From the NCBI GenBank assembly GCA_943735955.1, contig OX030971.1:1091268-1155267 (forward strand): DNA of 64,000 bases, in the 5' to 3' direction. A program made the position numbers and the translations under genes. The notes beneath the pieces are model-generated. The model did not search any database and was not told the DNA's origin. It was given only the letters and a program-made list of their open reading frames with translations. The stretch is from Piscicola geometra. Taxonomy: Eukaryota > Annelida > Clitellata > Hirudinida > Piscicolidae. Positions 60,430 to 64,000 of the stretch are shown piece after piece (positions within the stretch are counted from its first letter, which is position 1; each line of letters opens with the position of its first letter).

Positions 60430-61105
60430 TCTTCAAATCAACAAATGTATAAGCGAAGACCGACAGTCATAATAATAGTTATAGCATAGATATCCTACAA
60501 ACAACAAGTAGTATAGATACGCCATCTGTATTAATCACCAATGCAAGAGACGGTTATTCAAATTGTCCAACATAGAAACAAAAGTATATCGTGACCTTGT
60601 TTATTTCTGTATCAAAAAGAGCGATATTCTATTTGTAAAATTTCTATTTCTAAGATATTCTAATTGTATAATATTAAATATATTTATTATACTTACCAGT
60701 TGTTAAAAAACACTTATGGTTTATATTTTAATTGTTGGATTGAGTTTTATTTCTTGAAATTGGTAACCGTACATTTCAGTCTCAGTCAATCATTTCCAGC
60801 TTTGAACAACAACAATACACTGCCGAACTTCAAAAGACTGCGACCAGAGATTTTTTTAAAGATATTTTAAGATATTCAATCTTAGTTGATGAAGCCCTCC
60901 AAGAGCCTCTCTTGTTGGGAACTAGGGAGGACTTAGTTTAATTAGTTACTTTTTTCATGTTCATCATTGTTTTAAATAACATTTATACAGACTCTATCTT
61001 TCATTTGTTTTATTTTATTCAATAAAATGTTTTCATATGGAAACAACTATGTATTTTTATTAAAAAGCTGGACTTTGATAAAAGATCAATCGCTTGGTGT
61101 TATCG
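60430..61105. other. AT-rich intergenic, no gene recognised
   Basis: A 68-codon frame at 60,664-60,870 has AT-driven composition (I, Y, N, F) and no recognisable motif, so it is not called. Nothing else was seen. Confidence 0.5.
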
Positions 61106-61872
61106 CAATATTGTCGCAGGATAGCGTAGCCGCGTGGTTGGTGTTATCCTGCGTCCAGATTTTAGCGAGATACTTTTAACAATCTTTTTTTCTTATTTAT
61201 TAATATTTAGTGAATTTTCATGAAATAATAAAAAAAAAATTTTTCTTTGTTAAATATTTTTTTATATAATTCGTAATAATCATTGAATTTTCGTAAACTA
61301 ACCCTGAACAGTTAAGGCTCAACTTAACCTTAACCTAACACTAAATAAATAAAATATTTATAATACATAATTTATCAAAAATTACTCTAATAATTAAATT
61401 TATTTATTATTTATATTTTAATCATCTAATTTTTTGTTATTTTACTCCTTATAAATATAATAAATAAATAAATAATTTACAAAACGAGTTAAATTTTTTT
61501 TAAACATGAATTAAATCCTTTAAAAAATATTTAAATATTTTAAAATATTTGTTTTACAAAATATTATACAGGGATTTGAACCCAGAGCGTAGCGATCTGG
61601 AGTCTAGGGTGTAAGCGCTAAGCCACGAAAGGTGTTGCAAATTGCTGTTATAAAGATTGAAAACTCTTACATTCACTGTACCTAATGAAAATCACGTAGA
61701 ATTTAACGGTGAACCTATTTAATTTTTGAAAGAAAAACATAAAAATATAATTATGAATTTATTCCCAATTAATTCATAACTTAAAATTACAAATTCACTA
61801 AATAACTAGATTATAAAATCTGGACGCAGGATAACACCAACCGCGTGGCTACGCTATCCTGCGACAATATTG
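61106..61872. mobile_element. 767-bp foldback element with 58-bp terminal inverted repeats
   Basis: The left end 61,106-61,163 (caatattgtcgcaggatagc ... tccagatttta) and right end 61,814-61,872 are inverted copies with two mismatches (gccgcgtgg against gccacgcgg). Each terminal repeat is itself a small hairpin (cgcaggata ... tatcctgcg). The interior is AT-rich, with a tRNA-like segment and no transposase. It fits a non-autonomous foldback or MITE-type element; the target duplication is ambiguous because the termini are palindromic (caatattg). Confidence 0.75.
61569..61632 (-). tRNA. degenerate tRNA-Trp(CCA)-like sequence
   Basis: The minus strand reads an A-box-like gtggcttagcgct, an anticodon-loop-like gactccagatc (as in tRNA-Trp with CCA) and a B box gggttcaaatccc. 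The T stem has a mismatch and no good acceptor stem or D loop is visible. It is more likely a tRNA-derived remnant or SINE head than a working tRNA gene. It sits inside the foldback element. Confidence 0.4.
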
Positions 61873-62164
61873 ACGCAGGATTAATCTTCAGATGCCGACC
61901 CTTCAATTAAACTAAAATTAATTTCTTGAGAATCGTGGTCCACTTTGGTGCATATTCTAGTACACTAATGCGTTTGAATGAGCTGGAATGTCAGGTGGAG
62001 GCTGATAGTCTGAGCATTCGTGTGTTTAACTCAACCGTAGATCACAACGTAAAAAACCCGCAGAAATTTACGTTTGAACCTATTAATTAATTCAGCCATT
62101 TATAAAAACGTGAAAAGAAAACTATATTTAATACGAAATAAACTGAATATAAACTAAATTACCC

Positions 62165-63639
62165 ATGAATATAAAAGAAGAGTTGAGCTTCAAAGAAGAC
62201 ACCTCAAACTGCCCTGCGAACGAGACAGATCCGCTCAACTCACGAGACAACACCAATGCACATCAGAGCAGACTGAAGAGTGTTCTCGAAGGCTTTGAGC
62301 AGACTGGAGCCAAGCTCAGAACTCGCGCCGAAGAAATGCAGAACCGCCTTGATTCCTTCCACGATTACTTTCTCCAGGTAAAAGATTGCATTTATTTCCC
62401 ATCCACCCACCCACCCATCCACCCACCCACCCATCCACCCACCCACCCATCCACCCACCCACCCATCCACCCACCCACCCACCCATCCACCCACCCACCC
62501 ATCCACCCACCCACCCACCCATCCACCCATCCACCCATCCACCCACCCATCCACCCACCCACCCATCCACCCATCCACCCACCCACCCATCCCACCCACC
62601 CACCCATCCCACCCACCCACCCACCCGCCCACCCACCCATCCACCCACCCATCCTCACACCCACCCATCTACCCACCCACCCATCCACCCACCCACCCAC
62701 TCATCCATCCACCCATCCACCCACCCACCCACCCATCCACCCATCCACCCACCCATCCACCCATCCATTCACCCACCCATCCATCCACCCACCCATCCAC
62801 CCACACACCCACCCACCCACCCATCCACCCACCCACCCACCCACCCATCCACCCATCCTCGCACCACCAGAGAGAGTCAAAGTACCAGAGGGAGGTGAGT
62901 GAGTTGAGGAGGGAGATAGTGAGTAGGGAGAGGTGGAAGGAGAGGCTGGAGGAGGTGGAGAAGTTGTGGAGAGATGCTGAAGCAAGAGAGAGGAGCTTGA
63001 AGGAGGAGTTCAATGTGAGGGTGGTGGTGATGGTTATGATGGTGATGATGATGATGATGATGAAGAGAATGTTGATAATGATGATGATGATGATCCTCCA
63101 TTCGCCAGGGTCTGAAGACCACCATCGATGTACTAGAACTCAAAATAGAGGTGATGATTATGATGATGCTTTTGATTATGAGGATAATGGTTGTGGTTAT
63201 GAGGATGATCAAGCTGATGATGGTTGTGGTTATGATGATGATGCTGGCAGTAGTGATTTAGGGGGTGTTGATGGTTGTGGTTATGATGATGATGTTGGCA
63301 GTAGTGATTCAGGGGATGTTGATGATGAGTGTGGTGATGATGATGATGGTGGCAGTAGTGACTTAGGGGATGCTGATGGTTGGGGTGATGATAATGATCG
63401 TTTCCAAGATACTCGCACGCACACAACACATACGAAGAGGAACATTTAAATGCACTCAAGCGTACATGCAGCTCTCTTCTCCCCATCCACCTACCCATCC
63501 CCCATGTGACCTCTCCTCTCCATCCCATCGTCAGAAGAGCGAGAGAAAGCGAGAGAGGGTAGAGAGAGAGAGGGATGAGGGAAGGGAGAGGAGAGAAGCG
63601 TTGGAGGCGCAGGTGCAGCTGCTAAGGCATCAGAACAAG
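62165..63639 (+). CDS. coiled-coil protein gene of unknown family, four exons, 3' partial
   Basis: Exon 1, 62,165-62,377: starts [20 protein letters not shown], ends SFHDYFLQ, donor gtaaaa. Exon 2, 62,871-63,014: [20 protein letters not shown] then [20 protein letters not shown] to KEEFN, donor gtgagg. Exon 3, 63,109-63,150: [14 protein letters not shown], donor gtgatg. Exon 4, 63,535-63,639: [20 protein letters not shown] then [15 protein letters not shown], donor gtgtgc. Introns are filled by microsatellites. The protein is almost wholly charged alpha-helix. Frames and phases are clean, unlike the dynein and ISWI fragments. A phase-compatible next exon (LQEEVGRCRSLKAQ...) exists at 46,623. 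I could not name the family. Confidence 0.65.
62398..62862. repeat. (CCCA/CCAT)n microsatellite in intron 1
   Basis: About 465 bp of cccacccatccacc. It is open in several frames as Pro/His/Thr or Gly/Trp repeats; not coding. Confidence 0.96.
63020..63410. repeat. (GAT)n-rich minisatellite in introns 2 and 3
   Basis: Units of about 48-60 bp mixing gatgatgatg with gttggcagtagtgattcagg-type sequence, repeated four times between 63,190 and 63,390. It lies between coiled-coil exons 2, 3 and 4. Confidence 0.88.
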
Positions 63640-63790
63640 GTGTGCTTGTGCTTGTTGTTGTGCTTGTGCTTGTTGTTGTTGTTGTTGTTGTGCTTGTTGT
63701 TGTTGTGCTTGTTGTTGTGCTTGTGCTTGTGCTTGTTTTTTTGCTTGTGCTTGTTGTTGTGCTTGTGCTTGTTGTTGTAGTTGTTGGGGT
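63640..63790. repeat. (TTGTTGTGC)n repeat after exon 4 donor
   Basis: ttgttgtgcttgtgc repeats immediately after the splice donor of the last visible coiled-coil exon. Confidence 0.92.
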
Positions 63791-63879
63791 TTTTGGCAGG
63801 GGTTGTTGTGTTTTTTGTTGTGCTTGTTGTGGTTAGCAAGAGGGTGGATGTTGTGGTTGGCAAAAGTTCAATCACTAAT

Positions 63880-63960
63880 GATTTGTATAGCGCCCTTTAC
63901 TAAGTGAACAAAGGCGCTCTTCAAATAAATTTGTTAAATAAAACGGTTTTCAGACCACCA
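63880..63960. repeat. SINE/MITE-like motif with tatagcgccctt hairpin
   Basis: atttgtatagcgccctttac followed by aaaggcgct forms a short hairpin (63,889-63,917). Similar 'tttatatagcgcctttc ... aaagcgct' motifs are, from memory, common in dispersed invertebrate repeats. The window ends shortly after. Confidence 0.4.
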
Positions 63961-64000
63961 CCAATATATGTATATATATAAATTTAAATATATAAAAAAA

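Noticed and set aside
59954..60452. Frames of Thr-Asn-Thr-His or Cys-Val-Phe-Val repeats
   Set aside because: The 12-bp minisatellite, a multiple of three, keeps one frame open trivially.
60664..60870. 68-codon frame upstream of the foldback element
   Set aside because: AT-driven composition with no motif or splice context.
61569..61632. A functional tRNA-Trp gene
   Set aside because: Poor acceptor and D arms, a mismatched T stem and location inside a foldback element. Kept only as a low-confidence tRNA-like feature.
62386..62902. Pro/His/Thr and Gly/Trp/Val repeat frames
   Set aside because: The (CCCA)n microsatellite in intron 1 of the coiled-coil gene. The exon borders on both sides are good splice sites.

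Overview
The window is eukaryotic, metazoan-type DNA. It contains split genes with GT-AG introns for an axonemal dynein heavy chain, an ISWI/SMARCA5 helicase and a DDX3-type helicase. It also contains animal-type transposons (hAT, PIF/Harbinger, pogo/CENP-B, a LINE with apurinic-type endonuclease and RT, and Penelope-like RT pieces) and very abundant micro-, mini- and satellite DNA. The axonemal dynein implies an organism with motile cilia or flagella. An invertebrate animal is the best guess; I cannot name the phylum. No prokaryotic features were seen.

Layout. 1-19,207 is a solid 19-bp satellite with nested higher-order repeats. 19,208-26,430 is a minus-strand retroelement reading frame whose heptad-coding 21-bp repeat has grown to about 330 copies. 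26.4-29.1 kb holds decayed retroelement, HECT, LINE and Harbinger pieces. 29.1-35.4 kb and 39.4-48.4 kb are the arms of a large inverted duplication carrying the same LINE and hAT pseudogenes on opposite strands. The right arm has been interrupted by a 1.5-kb hAT-like insertion and a CENP-B/pogo fragment. The ~4-kb spacer (35.4-39.4 kb) holds microsatellites, one exon-like segment and AT-rich DNA with a ~0.6-kb tandem repeat. The inverted homology resumes further out in patches, so the palindrome probably spanned about 19.2-49.7 kb. 48.6-51.9 kb is the right-hand retroelement, ending in a poly(A) signal and A-run.

51.9-64 kb looks like host gene territory, but the genes are skeletons. There are four ISWI exons (minus), one lone DDX3 exon (minus), eight dynein heavy-chain exons (plus) and four exons of an unidentified coiled-coil gene (plus). 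Splice sites and residual protein similarity are good. However, large internal exons are missing, and several retained exons carry short frame-breaking deletions, many at 2-4 bp direct repeats. The neighbouring genes do not form a functional unit.

My overall reading (inference) is a heterochromatic, rearrangement-prone block of the kind found near telomeres or centromeres, or on B or sex-limited chromosomes, where satellites expand and captured gene fragments decay mainly by deletion. Misassembly of repeat-rich reads is the main alternative and should be excluded first.
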